Assembly: GCA_002780135.1 (NCBI GenBank)
Contig: PEWA01000052.1
Span: 1 to 31,780 of the forward strand
DNA length: 31,780 nucleotides
Direction of reading: 5' to 3'
DNA from: Candidatus Shapirobacteria bacterium CG06_land_8_20_14_3_00_40_12
GTDB lineage: Bacteria; Patescibacteriota; Microgenomatia; UBA12405
Within the stretch, counting starts at the first letter, position 1; each line of letters starts with the position of its first letter. This document shows, in pieces, positions 7,168 to 14,411 of this stretch. The position numbers and the translations under genes were made by a program. The notes beneath the pieces were generated by a model. It was given only the letters and a program-made list of their open reading frames with translations, made no database searches and was not told the origin of the DNA.

Positions 7168-8192
7168 AGGCCAAAGATTGCTAATATAATAGTAGCTAGC
7201 CAAGCCCGGAAGACGATCTTTGGTTCTTCCCAACCAATTTTTTGCAGAGTGAGATGTATCGGAGCTGCAGGGAAAACTCTTTTCTTAAAATAAATTTTGG
7301 AAACCATTTGAATAGCGCTGCTTAGGCCTTCAACAATAAAAGGAAGACCAACAATGATAAGAGGTACAATTTTACCTAAAAGCAGAGCGATAACAGCAAA
7401 AGTGGCCCCAAAGGAAAGTGAGCCGACATCACCCAACCAGATGCGGGCAGGAAAGATATTAAAATAAAGGAAGGCAATTAAGGCTCCAATCCAGAGTGAA
7501 ATAAAAAGAGAGATGGGGGTGTCCATAGAAGAACCAGCTAGAATCCAAAAAGCAAAAAGGGAAATCATGAGGATGCCACCGGACAGACCATCGAGACCAT
7601 CACTAATATTAAAGAAATTGGCAAACGAGGTGATAATGACGGCGGAAATGGGAATAAAAAAAAGTCCAAGATTGATGGCACCAATAAATGGCAAGTAAAT
7701 AAAATTAATCCCCAAACGGAAAAACATTAAGGAAGAAGCGATAACGGCTAATAGTATTTGAAGAAATAATTTGTATTTTAAACGTAGGCCGAAGAATCCG
7801 GATTTTTTAAAACCAAAAAATTTAAAAATATCATCATAGAGTCCAAGGATGCCGAAACTAATAAAAGTAAAAAAGATGACTTCAATTTCGTGATTGAGCC
7901 GGAAATTGCTGGAAATAAATATTCGGGAGAATGTTAAAATAGGAAAAAGGAAGGAAAAAAGAATAACCACGGATAAGATAATTAACAATCCCCCGCCGAC
8001 AGGAGTACCGGATTTATCATGGTGAAATTTATCAAAAATAGGGGTCCGGTGATTTTGAAAATCAAGAGTTTTTTGGCAACGTCGTTGAAATTTTAGGCGG
8101 TAAAGAATATTGATAAAGGGAATGACTAAAATACTGGTAGTAAAAAAGGAGAATAGGAGAAGGCCGAGGTAAAGATGTGCCATGGTTTTCAA
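7149..8192 (-). CDS. mraY: Phospho-N-acetylmuramoyl-pentapeptide transferase MraY
   Basis: MraY moves phospho-MurNAc-peptide from UDP to undecaprenyl phosphate, making lipid I at the inner membrane face. The 347-residue protein has about ten hydrophobic segments and the motifs GTPVGGG (62-68), GLYDD (117-121, catalytic Asp pair), NFFNISDGLDGLSGG (192-206) and WLGDVGS (252-258). The usual HHH motif of the last cytoplasmic loop is APIHLTLQKIGWEE: only the first His (313) remains. The chosen start is a TTG whose TTGA overlaps the murA stop, like the ATGA junctions elsewhere; the ATG at 8183 (344 residues) is a fair alternative. murA lies just upstream, which is an uncommon dcw arrangement. Confidence 0.95.
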   Translation of the reverse strand: MKTMAHLYLGLLLFSFFTTSILVIPFINILYRLKFQRRCQKTLDFQNHRTPIFDKFHHDKSGTPVGGGLLIILSVVILFSFLFPILTFSRIFISSNFRLNHEIEVIFFTFISFGILGLYDDIFKFFGFKKSGFFGLRLKYKLFLQILLAVIASSLMFFRLGINFIYLPFIGAINLGLFFIPISAVIITSFANFFNISDGLDGLSGGILMISLFAFWILAGSSMDTPISLFISLWIGALIAFLYFNIFPARIWLGDVGSLSFGATFAVIALLLGKIVPLIIVGLPFIVEGLSSAIQMVSKIYFKKRVFPAAPIHLTLQKIGWEEPKIVFRAWLATIILAIFGLWLGLN

Positions 8193-9517
8193 GTTTTAAT
8201 ATACTCTATTTGGGCTCCTAATGATTTAAGACGGTCAGCTAATTTTTCATAACCCCGTTCGATGTATTCAACATTGTCAACAATTGAGATACCGGTGGCA
8301 GTTAAGGCAGCCAGGGTGGTTGAGGCGCCGGCCCGCAGATCATTGATGACAAATTTGGCTGGTTTAAGTTTTACCGGACCGTAGATTTTAACCCCATGGA
8401 AATATTGAGGGCTATCGTTTTGAGGGTTGAATTCATAGTAAGATTTTGGATTAGTAACGATTGGATTAAAATATTTGACCTTTAGGCCCATTTTTTCCAG
8501 GTTGGTAATATGTTGGAAGCGGGAGGGATAAACCCGTTCGATAATTGAGCTGACACCAACAGCCTGGGTTAGGAGAACGGAAAATACGGTTTGCCAGTCA
8601 GTCATAAAGAAGGGTTCCGGACCGGTTTCAATGTTGATAGATTTTAAAGGTTTATCCCAAGATACAGTAACTTCGTCCTTGCCGGAAACAATTTTTGCTC
8701 CCATAGTAGAAAGAGTTTCTAAAAATGTCGTAATAATTTTAGGGTCGGTACGAAGAATGTTAATTGAGCCTTTAGTTAGTAGGGCGGCGCAGGCAAAAGT
8801 GACGGTTTCATTGCGGTCGGCGATAACCTGATGAGTGGTTCCTCTCAAGCTATCAACACCGTCAATGATAATGGTTTGAGAAAGTTTGGGATCACGATAA
8901 ATCCTGGCTCCCATGGAGTTAAGCATGACAATCAGATCGTCGATTTCAGGTTCAAGGGAAGAATTGTTTAGGATAGTTTGTCCTTTGACAAGAGTAGAGA
9001 TCATTATTAGTACTTCGGTGACAGTGTGGGAAGGTTTTGGAAAAGAAAAAACAGTTGGTTTGATTTTTGAGGCGGAAAAATGAATAGTGTCATCAGTAAT
9101 TTTGGTGGTGATTCCCATTTTATGGAAACATTCAAAAAGACGATCCAAAGGGCGGGCTCCGAGTTTGTCGCCACCGGGAGTGGGTATAGTGGCCACACCT
9201 GTTCGTAAAAGTAAAGGGGCGGCAAACATAAATGAAGCCCTGGATTTTTCACCGGTGCCATGGGGTACGGTGGAGGAAAAAAGTTTTTTGGTAGTAATTT
9301 CCAGGGAATGTTCGCCGATAGGTGAAATTTGACTACCGAGACTTTCAGCAATACTTTGGGTAATTTTTACATCTGATATTTGGGGTATATTTGAAAGCTG
9401 GGTTGTTTTATCGCTTAACATGGAAGCAATAATTTGTTTAAAACTGGCATTTTTGGCACCACGAATAGATACTTCTCCACAAAGAGTTTTGCCGCCGGTT
9501 ATGATGTAACGGGACAT
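8189..9517 (-). CDS. murA: UDP-N-acetylglucosamine 1-carboxyvinyltransferase MurA
   Basis: MurA transfers enolpyruvate from PEP to UDP-GlcNAc, the first committed step of peptidoglycan synthesis in the cytoplasm. The 442-residue length is slightly above the usual 418-430. Family motifs are RGAKNASFK (19-27, with the Lys-Asn pair), the catalytic loop PGGDKLGARPLD (114-125), TDWQ and DLRAGAS. In the loop, the Cys that acts as general acid and is alkylated by fosfomycin is replaced by Asp117 (codon GAC read directly). The same substitution in Mycobacterium tuberculosis and Chlamydia gives an active, fosfomycin-insensitive enzyme. The ATG lies 5 nt after the murC stop. AroA is excluded by the MurA-type loop. 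The MurB partner is not in the window. Confidence 0.97.
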   Translation of the reverse strand: MSRYIITGGKTLCGEVSIRGAKNASFKQIIASMLSDKTTQLSNIPQISDVKITQSIAESLGSQISPIGEHSLEITTKKLFSSTVPHGTGEKSRASFMFAAPLLLRTGVATIPTPGGDKLGARPLDRLFECFHKMGITTKITDDTIHFSASKIKPTVFSFPKPSHTVTEVLIMISTLVKGQTILNNSSLEPEIDDLIVMLNSMGARIYRDPKLSQTIIIDGVDSLRGTTHQVIADRNETVTFACAALLTKGSINILRTDPKIITTFLETLSTMGAKIVSGKDEVTVSWDKPLKSINIETGPEPFFMTDWQTVFSVLLTQAVGVSSIIERVYPSRFQHITNLEKMGLKVKYFNPIVTNPKSYYEFNPQNDSPQYFHGVKIYGPVKLKPAKFVINDLRAGASTTLAALTATGISIVDNVEYIERGYEKLADRLKSLGAQIEYIKT

Positions 9518-9522
9518 AGTAG

Positions 9523-10833
9523 TTAATTTTTAATTTTTAATTTATAATTTTTAATTATTTGTTTGAAGGTTTTTAAACCGGTTAAACCTCCGGAACTAAA
9601 GTGAACCAAAACATGGCCGGGGTTAAGAGACGACAAAACTGAATTTTTAAGATCGGAGTAAATGGGCAGATAATTAAGTTTAGCACCAAGATGGAATTTG
9701 TAATCGAAGGAGGTGGTTCGGACTGATTTGGGGAGATTGGAAGTAAAAGAAAGTTTACCTAGAAACACCTTAGCGGCCGGCCCAAAAGAGTCAGCAACTT
9801 TCCCCAGCGAGGATTTATATTGAAGGAAACTAGCTTGGGCTTCAAAAATTACCAGAATAGTTTTTCCGGGATGAAGTTTTTCGAGAGCCAAAAGACTTAC
9901 TTTAATACGGTGAGGTGACTGGGCAAAATCATCGTAGAAATAAGTATTTTTTACGATTGATGTTAATTCAAGCCGGCGTTTGATTCCTTTAAAACTTTGC
10001 AGGTTAGTTTTAAAAAATTTTTGACTTATTCCTAAATTAGTACAAAGAGTATGACAGGCAGCCAAATTGTTTTGATTATGGTGGCCAAAGAGAAAGGGAT
10101 GTTGGTGGTGGTATAGGGAGTAGTCAACACACTTACATTGAGCATATTTAATCAGAGATTTTATTGAGGGATCCTCTGAGTTGTAAATCAGGAGACCTTC
10201 AGGGGGGAGACGTTTAATTAAATTAATAAAACTGAGTCGATTTTCAGATTCACTTTTGTATGAGTCGCGATGCTCCCAGGAGGACGAGGTAAGAACTAAA
10301 TATTTTATTGGGTAGTAAAGGAATTTAGCCTGAGTGTCTAAACCGTTTATAGATTCATCAGCCTCAACTATCGACCAATCGGATTGAGCAAACTTAAGCG
10401 AGGGGAAATGATTCAAACATTGGCCGCCAATAAAATAGGAAGGATTGAGCTTGCTTTTGGTTAAAATCCAGGCCAGAACAGCGGAAATGGTAGTTTTACC
10501 GTAGCTTCCGGCAACCAGGATGCTATTTTTATTAATTAATTTAGTAGCGAGATATTGAGTGGCAGAGATGTAAGGAATTTTCTGGCTTTGGAAAAAACGA
10601 AACTCAACTTGTGTATTTTTGAATTTTTTATAGGCAGAGCCAACGATAACCAGATCGGGAGAGATAGAATCAAGTTTGGGGTTAATCGAAATATGAGCTC
10701 GGTGAAGAATTTGGCTAAAAGGAGGATAAATATGGTTTTGATCGCTGCCGGTAACGGTGTGTCCACTTTTTTTTAAAGCTAGAGCCAGAGGAGTGGTCAT
10801 AGTGCCGCTAATTGCCAAAATATGAATTTTCAT
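9523..10833 (-). CDS. murC: MurC/Mpl-family UDP-N-acetylmuramate ligase
   Basis: MurC joins L-Ala to UDP-MurNAc; Mpl joins a recycled tripeptide to the same acceptor. The start at 10833 (ATGA overlap with the previous stop) gives 436 residues. The N-terminal HILAISGTM, the VTGSD near residue 27, YPPFS and the ISATQYL segment resemble Mpl most. The ATP loop is AGSYGKTT (108-115) instead of AGTHGKTT; EADES (157-161), an EH pair at 187-188, GHHNQNN (250-256), RRLE (286-289) and YDDFAQSP (300-307, usually DFAHHP) follow. Since no other MurC candidate is visible and CPR cells are simple, it probably serves as MurC, but a Mpl-like role with the neighbouring NlpC/P60 protein is possible. The final residues come from an AT-rich repeat. 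Confidence 0.88.
   Translation of the reverse strand: MKIHILAISGTMTTPLALALKKSGHTVTGSDQNHIYPPFSQILHRAHISINPKLDSISPDLVIVGSAYKKFKNTQVEFRFFQSQKIPYISATQYLATKLINKNSILVAGSYGKTTISAVLAWILTKSKLNPSYFIGGQCLNHFPSLKFAQSDWSIVEADESINGLDTQAKFLYYPIKYLVLTSSSWEHRDSYKSESENRLSFINLIKRLPPEGLLIYNSEDPSIKSLIKYAQCKCVDYSLYHHQHPFLFGHHNQNNLAACHTLCTNLGISQKFFKTNLQSFKGIKRRLELTSIVKNTYFYDDFAQSPHRIKVSLLALEKLHPGKTILVIFEAQASFLQYKSSLGKVADSFGPAAKVFLGKLSFTSNLPKSVRTTSFDYKFHLGAKLNYLPIYSDLKNSVLSSLNPGHVLVHFSSGGLTGLKTFKQIIKNYKLKIKN
9524..9554 (-). repeat. 31-bp AT-rich repeat, copy 2 (3' end of murC)
   Basis: This copy matches 2882-2912 with one mismatch in 31. It encodes the C-terminal KNYKLKIKN of the MurC-like protein and supplies part of its stop codon. 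It has the same orientation and frame as the murG copy. Shared low complexity is the alternative explanation. Confidence 0.55.
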
Positions 10834-11423
10834 AATTGCCTCCATTGATTTTGGGAAAAATATTCGAATCCAGGCATGTTCCTTTTATAGTATCCAATAC
10901 CCCGAACCTTTGCCTCGAAGCGGCCAAGATAACAATATTGTAATTTTTGTTGGTGGCTGTCAATGATTACCTGAAGGGTGAGGCGAATAGGGAGATTTGT
11001 TTTTGAAAGGGAGGGATTATAAAAGACATAAGCAATATGGGAAATGGTCTTTGAAAAATAACAGATAGAGTAAGCTACGACTTGGTTTTGATTATCCCTC
11101 CAAATATAGAGACGATTAAAGATGTGAGTTGAAAATACATATTTAACTGATGACACAGGAAAACTCCATCCAAGTTTCTTGATCCAATTAAAAATGGTTT
11201 TTTGAACATCAAGAGAAAAAGAAAAATTATTAAGAGGAATAACTTCTGAAAAATATTCTGTGGTTTTATTAAGAATCCGACGGTTTTCTGAACTTAGGTT
11301 AAATACAGACAAGTTGGAACGGCAACTGGTTTGAAAATAAAAAAGTTTTTTGGAATTCCGTTGAGGTAACAACCCATTTTGATAGTATTCTTTGATGGTG
11401 GAAAAATTATTTAAATTAAACAT
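10830..11423 (-). CDS. Ate/Bpt-like aminoacyl-tRNA transferase (GNAT fold) in the mur cluster
   Basis: Ate and Bpt move an amino acid (Arg or Leu) from its tRNA to protein N-termini, and share the GNAT fold with the FemABX enzymes that add amino acids to peptidoglycan stems. The 197-residue protein starts at 11423, giving an ATGTTTAA overlap with murE; longer starts lie deep in murE. Similarity to Bpt is seen in order: GLLPQR near the N-terminus, NLSSENRRILNK (like LSRSQKRLL), a YVFYNPSLSK strand, YCYLGRFE (like WLYLGYQI) and YYKRNMPGFEYF (like NYKVRFHRHQ). The Cys cluster of Ate/Bpt is absent. The location between murE and murC, with ATGA coupling to murC, suggests tRNA-dependent editing of the wall peptide; a protein-tagging role is the alternative. 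Confidence 0.68.
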   Translation of the reverse strand: MFNLNNFSTIKEYYQNGLLPQRNSKKLFYFQTSCRSNLSVFNLSSENRRILNKTTEYFSEVIPLNNFSFSLDVQKTIFNWIKKLGWSFPVSSVKYVFSTHIFNRLYIWRDNQNQVVAYSICYFSKTISHIAYVFYNPSLSKTNLPIRLTLQVIIDSHQQKLQYCYLGRFEAKVRGIGYYKRNMPGFEYFSQNQWRQL

Positions 11424-12642
11424 TTTGACTATGAGCCCTAAAAGCAGAATTAAAGGCTTCAGTTTCTGACCAGGGGTATTCGGTTTTGCCGTGAAGAATG
11501 GAGGTTTCGTGTCCTTTACCACAGGCGACAATGGTATCACCGGGATTGGCAATTTTAACTGCCAGACTAAAGGCATCTTGGCGGTTAAAAATGTTGTGAT
11601 AAAAAAACTTTTTTTGTTTGAGTTTGAGAGGGCTAAATCCGGAGATTATTTGTTGATTAATATCCTCAACCGATTCAGTGCGAGTATCATCAGCGGTAAC
11701 AATGGCGATATCGCAGTTTTCAGAAACAATTTTTCCCATTATGGGTCGTTTACTTTTATCGCGGCCTCCGGTGGCACCAAAGAGACAAATTAATTTACCG
11801 TGAGAATAAATGTTTTTAAGAGAGGTTAAAGTTTCATAGAGAGCATTGGGGGTGTGGGCAAAGTCAACAATGCAATTTAGCCGTAGATTATTTTTGACTG
11901 TCTCACGTCGTCCTTTGGTTTCAGGGAAATGGCGGACGGAGGCGATAATGGTGTCGGGATTTATTTTTAATTTTTGAGTCAGAGAAATCGCGGCGAGTAA
12001 ATTATATATTTGGTATTTATAAGGAGAGTCAGAGGTGTAAAGTTGCTTATTTAGAACAAAAGATAGAGAATCGGGGGTGATGGTTATATTTTTTGCCTGA
12101 AAATCTGATGGGTTTTTAATGGAATAGGTTGACAGATTTCCTTTTAAAAGTTTTTTTAGTTCCGAAAAATATGAATCATCAGCGTTGAGGATTTTGTACT
12201 TTGATTGGGAAAAGAGACGTGATTTAGCCAGAACGTAATTAGTCATGGAGTGATGATAGTCGAGATGTTCATGTGAAATATTGGTAATAACACCGACCTC
12301 AAAATGACAGCCAAAATAGCGAAATTGATCAAGAGCATGGGAAGTAACTTCGCAAATAACATGAGTGATCCCCTCTTTTTGGTATTGCCTTAGAAGTTGA
12401 AAAAAAGTTTTCGAACTAAAATTACTGGTGGTGTGAAGTCCGGGGCTATTAAGGGTGGTAATTGATTTGGTTTTAAGATGTGCCTCAGTTAAAATCTGAT
12501 ATATAAGATTGCAGGTACTGGTTTTACCGTCAGTTCCGGTTACCCCGATTAAAGTAAGGGATTTTTGGGGAAAACAATAAAAAGATTGCCAAAAAACGGT
12601 TCTCGGCAGATGCCAAAGATAGTTTTTAAGTTTTTGGAACAT
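11416..12642 (-). CDS. murE: MurE-like UDP-N-acetylmuramyl-tripeptide synthetase with reduced N-terminal domain
   Basis: MurE adds the third amino acid (meso-DAP or L-Lys) to UDP-MurNAc-L-Ala-D-Glu using ATP. I start it at 12642 (408 residues), 13 nt after the ftsI stop; an upstream Met would overlap ftsI by 35 nt. The ATP loop GVTGTDGKTST begins at residue 33, whereas E. coli MurE has it after about 110 residues, so most of the uridine-binding first domain is missing. Other motifs: EVTSHALDQFR, AKSRLF with the Lys expected to be carbamylated (140), DFAHTPNAL, FGATGGRDKSKRP, and GKGHE (375-379). The substrate motif, DNPR in DAP enzymes, reads DDTR (318-321), keeping the Arg that contacts the DAP carboxylate. 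The third residue added is therefore uncertain. Confidence 0.92.
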   Translation of the reverse strand: MFQKLKNYLWHLPRTVFWQSFYCFPQKSLTLIGVTGTDGKTSTCNLIYQILTEAHLKTKSITTLNSPGLHTTSNFSSKTFFQLLRQYQKEGITHVICEVTSHALDQFRYFGCHFEVGVITNISHEHLDYHHSMTNYVLAKSRLFSQSKYKILNADDSYFSELKKLLKGNLSTYSIKNPSDFQAKNITITPDSLSFVLNKQLYTSDSPYKYQIYNLLAAISLTQKLKINPDTIIASVRHFPETKGRRETVKNNLRLNCIVDFAHTPNALYETLTSLKNIYSHGKLICLFGATGGRDKSKRPIMGKIVSENCDIAIVTADDTRTESVEDINQQIISGFSPLKLKQKKFFYHNIFNRQDAFSLAVKIANPGDTIVACGKGHETSILHGKTEYPWSETEAFNSAFRAHSQNV

Positions 12643-12655
12643 AAGGGGTGATTTA

Positions 12656-14221
12656 TTATAACAAAGGGGTGATCTTGGAAGCGATTTCAAACCAAACTGG
12701 GGCGGCGGTGGACGAACCCCAAGTTGAGAGTTGGGGCTTATTAAAAATAATAATCATGGAGAATTTGGGATTCTGGCAGGGGGAAAATCCAACATAAGAG
12801 GCGATGGTATCAGTGTCGGCATACTGGCCACTTTTAGCAATTTGAGCAGTGCCGCTTTTGGCACAAACTTCAATATTTTTTGGTTTTAAACTGCTAACAG
12901 CACCAGTTTCGACAGCATATTTGAGAATATTAACTACTTTATCGACGGTATCAGGGGCAAACACCGTACTTTCAGATAAGGGATTATTGAGATTAAAATG
13001 GGGAGAAACTAATTTTCCACCATTACCGAGAGTGTTGAAAGCCCGAAGCATTTGTAGTTCGTTGACAGCAAAACCCTGGCCAAAAGATGCGGTCGCCAAA
13101 TCAATATCAGACCAATATTTTTTTAAGGAAGAAGTTGATTCACCCAGTAGATCGACATTGGTTTTTTGATTAAGTCCCAAGAGGTGAAAATAACGCTGAA
13201 AGGAAGTTAAACCAAGTTTTTCAATAATATAACTCATAGCAATGTTGTCAGAGTTTTTGATGACATCAGGGAGATTTGAATTAGGGTGGGTTTTTTCGTT
13301 CCAATTATTTATAGTATATTGGCCATAGGTACGAGGTTTACCACAAACCGGACAAACAAAATCGAGTCCAATGCTATTTTCGTTTAAAGCCATAGATAGA
13401 ACCAGGGGTTTAAAAATTGAACCAGGTTCAAATAGGTAAGATATGGGTCGAAGAGATGAGCTTTGGGTAGAATTTTGAGGGACAGAGCTGATGGCGATTA
13501 TTTCACCACTTTGAGGATTAATTATAATGCCGGTAGCATTTTCAGCTTGAAAACGTTTTAGGCCAAGTTCAAGAGATGAGGCTAATATAGATTGAACTTG
13601 TCGGTTAAGACTGAGGGGAATGTCGGTACCATCGACTTCACTTTTGTGCCAGTTTTTGCGACTTAATATTAATTGTCCGGTAGCATCGACCGGGGCGACA
13701 GAAAAACCCACCTTTCCCGAAAGAGTTCGTTTATAAAAACTTTCGAGATTTAATAAAACATCTTTGGCTAAATTACCTTCCGGGTAATATCTTGACGAAA
13801 CCTCTTCGAAACTGACACCGGCTAAATCTATTTTTTTTACGTCTTGGCTGTAAAACTTGGTGGGTAGGGTGACCCACTTGATATTGGGTTTAAGAAAGAA
13901 TCCAATTTGTTTTTCGGATTCCAATTTAAGACCAGGTTTTATTTTTTCCAGATAGAGAAGAACATCCTCAAGTTTTCGATCAAGATTGGGTTTATAAAGT
14001 GACAAAAGATAAAAACGGGAATCAAGACTTAAGGGAAATGAGTCAGAAGCGAGAAGGTGGCCCAGATTAGGTAAAATTTTTGTTTGTTGATATATTTGGT
14101 TTAAACTACGGTTTCGGACTGTTTGCCCCAGATATATTTGCCAGTAAAAGAGGCGGAGAACGACAATTACAAAAGAAAAAATAATTGTAGTTTTTAGTAT
14201 AGATATTCGGTTGTTACTCAT
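12656..14221 (-). CDS. ftsI: Class B penicillin-binding protein (FtsI/PBP2-like transpeptidase)
   Basis: This is the septal D,D-transpeptidase that cross-links new glycan made by FtsW. The ATG at 14221 gives an ATGAGTAA overlap with the preceding gene and 521 residues; a further start at 14245 adds eight. One N-terminal membrane anchor lies at about residues 10-30, followed by the pedestal domain with SRYYPEGNLA, and the transpeptidase domain with all three active-site motifs: SIFK (Ser268), SDN (324-326) and KSGT (455-458). It is somewhat shorter than E. coli FtsI (588). The usual RGxIxDRNG segment after the anchor is degenerate (PNLGHLLASD). Position after rsmH and ftsL supports FtsI over the elongation PBP2. 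Confidence 0.95.
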   Translation of the reverse strand: MSNNRISILKTTIIFSFVIVVLRLFYWQIYLGQTVRNRSLNQIYQQTKILPNLGHLLASDSFPLSLDSRFYLLSLYKPNLDRKLEDVLLYLEKIKPGLKLESEKQIGFFLKPNIKWVTLPTKFYSQDVKKIDLAGVSFEEVSSRYYPEGNLAKDVLLNLESFYKRTLSGKVGFSVAPVDATGQLILSRKNWHKSEVDGTDIPLSLNRQVQSILASSLELGLKRFQAENATGIIINPQSGEIIAISSVPQNSTQSSSLRPISYLFEPGSIFKPLVLSMALNENSIGLDFVCPVCGKPRTYGQYTINNWNEKTHPNSNLPDVIKNSDNIAMSYIIEKLGLTSFQRYFHLLGLNQKTNVDLLGESTSSLKKYWSDIDLATASFGQGFAVNELQMLRAFNTLGNGGKLVSPHFNLNNPLSESTVFAPDTVDKVVNILKYAVETGAVSSLKPKNIEVCAKSGTAQIAKSGQYADTDTIASYVGFSPCQNPKFSMIIIFNKPQLSTWGSSTAAPVWFEIASKITPLL

Positions 14222-14411
14222 GAAATAAAGTGAATTTTTGGACATATTTTTGTTCCAGATTTTGGTTTAGATCTAGAAATTCCCGATATTTTTTTTGAAG
14301 CGCGGAAAAGTCGTGACTGAGTTTGACAATTTGACTGGAGTAGAAAAAAGAAAATAATAGTTGAAAGATGACTAGACTGATAGTGGCTGATAAAAGCAAT
14401 TGAGCGGGCAT
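14214..14411 (-). CDS. ftsL: FtsL/FtsB-like small membrane division protein
   Basis: A 65-residue protein with one hydrophobic segment (about residues 4-25) followed by a heptad-rich stretch (about 29-60) rich in Leu, Gln and Lys, the layout of FtsL/DivIC. FtsL forms a trimeric coiled-coil complex with FtsB and FtsQ that activates FtsW-FtsI. Sequence identity alone would not identify it; the position between rsmH and ftsI, the classic ftsL slot, is the main support. The ATG shares one base with the rsmH stop (TGATG) and the gene ends in an 8-nt overlap with ftsI. It has only two to three residues before the membrane segment, much less than E. coli FtsL. Confidence 0.75.
   Translation of the reverse strand: MPAQLLLSATISLVIFQLLFSFFYSSQIVKLSHDFSALQKKYREFLDLNQNLEQKYVQKFTLFHE

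Noticed and set aside
12643..12690. Longer murE start at 12690
   Set aside because: It would overlap ftsI by 35 nt and the added residues do not resemble the MurE first domain.
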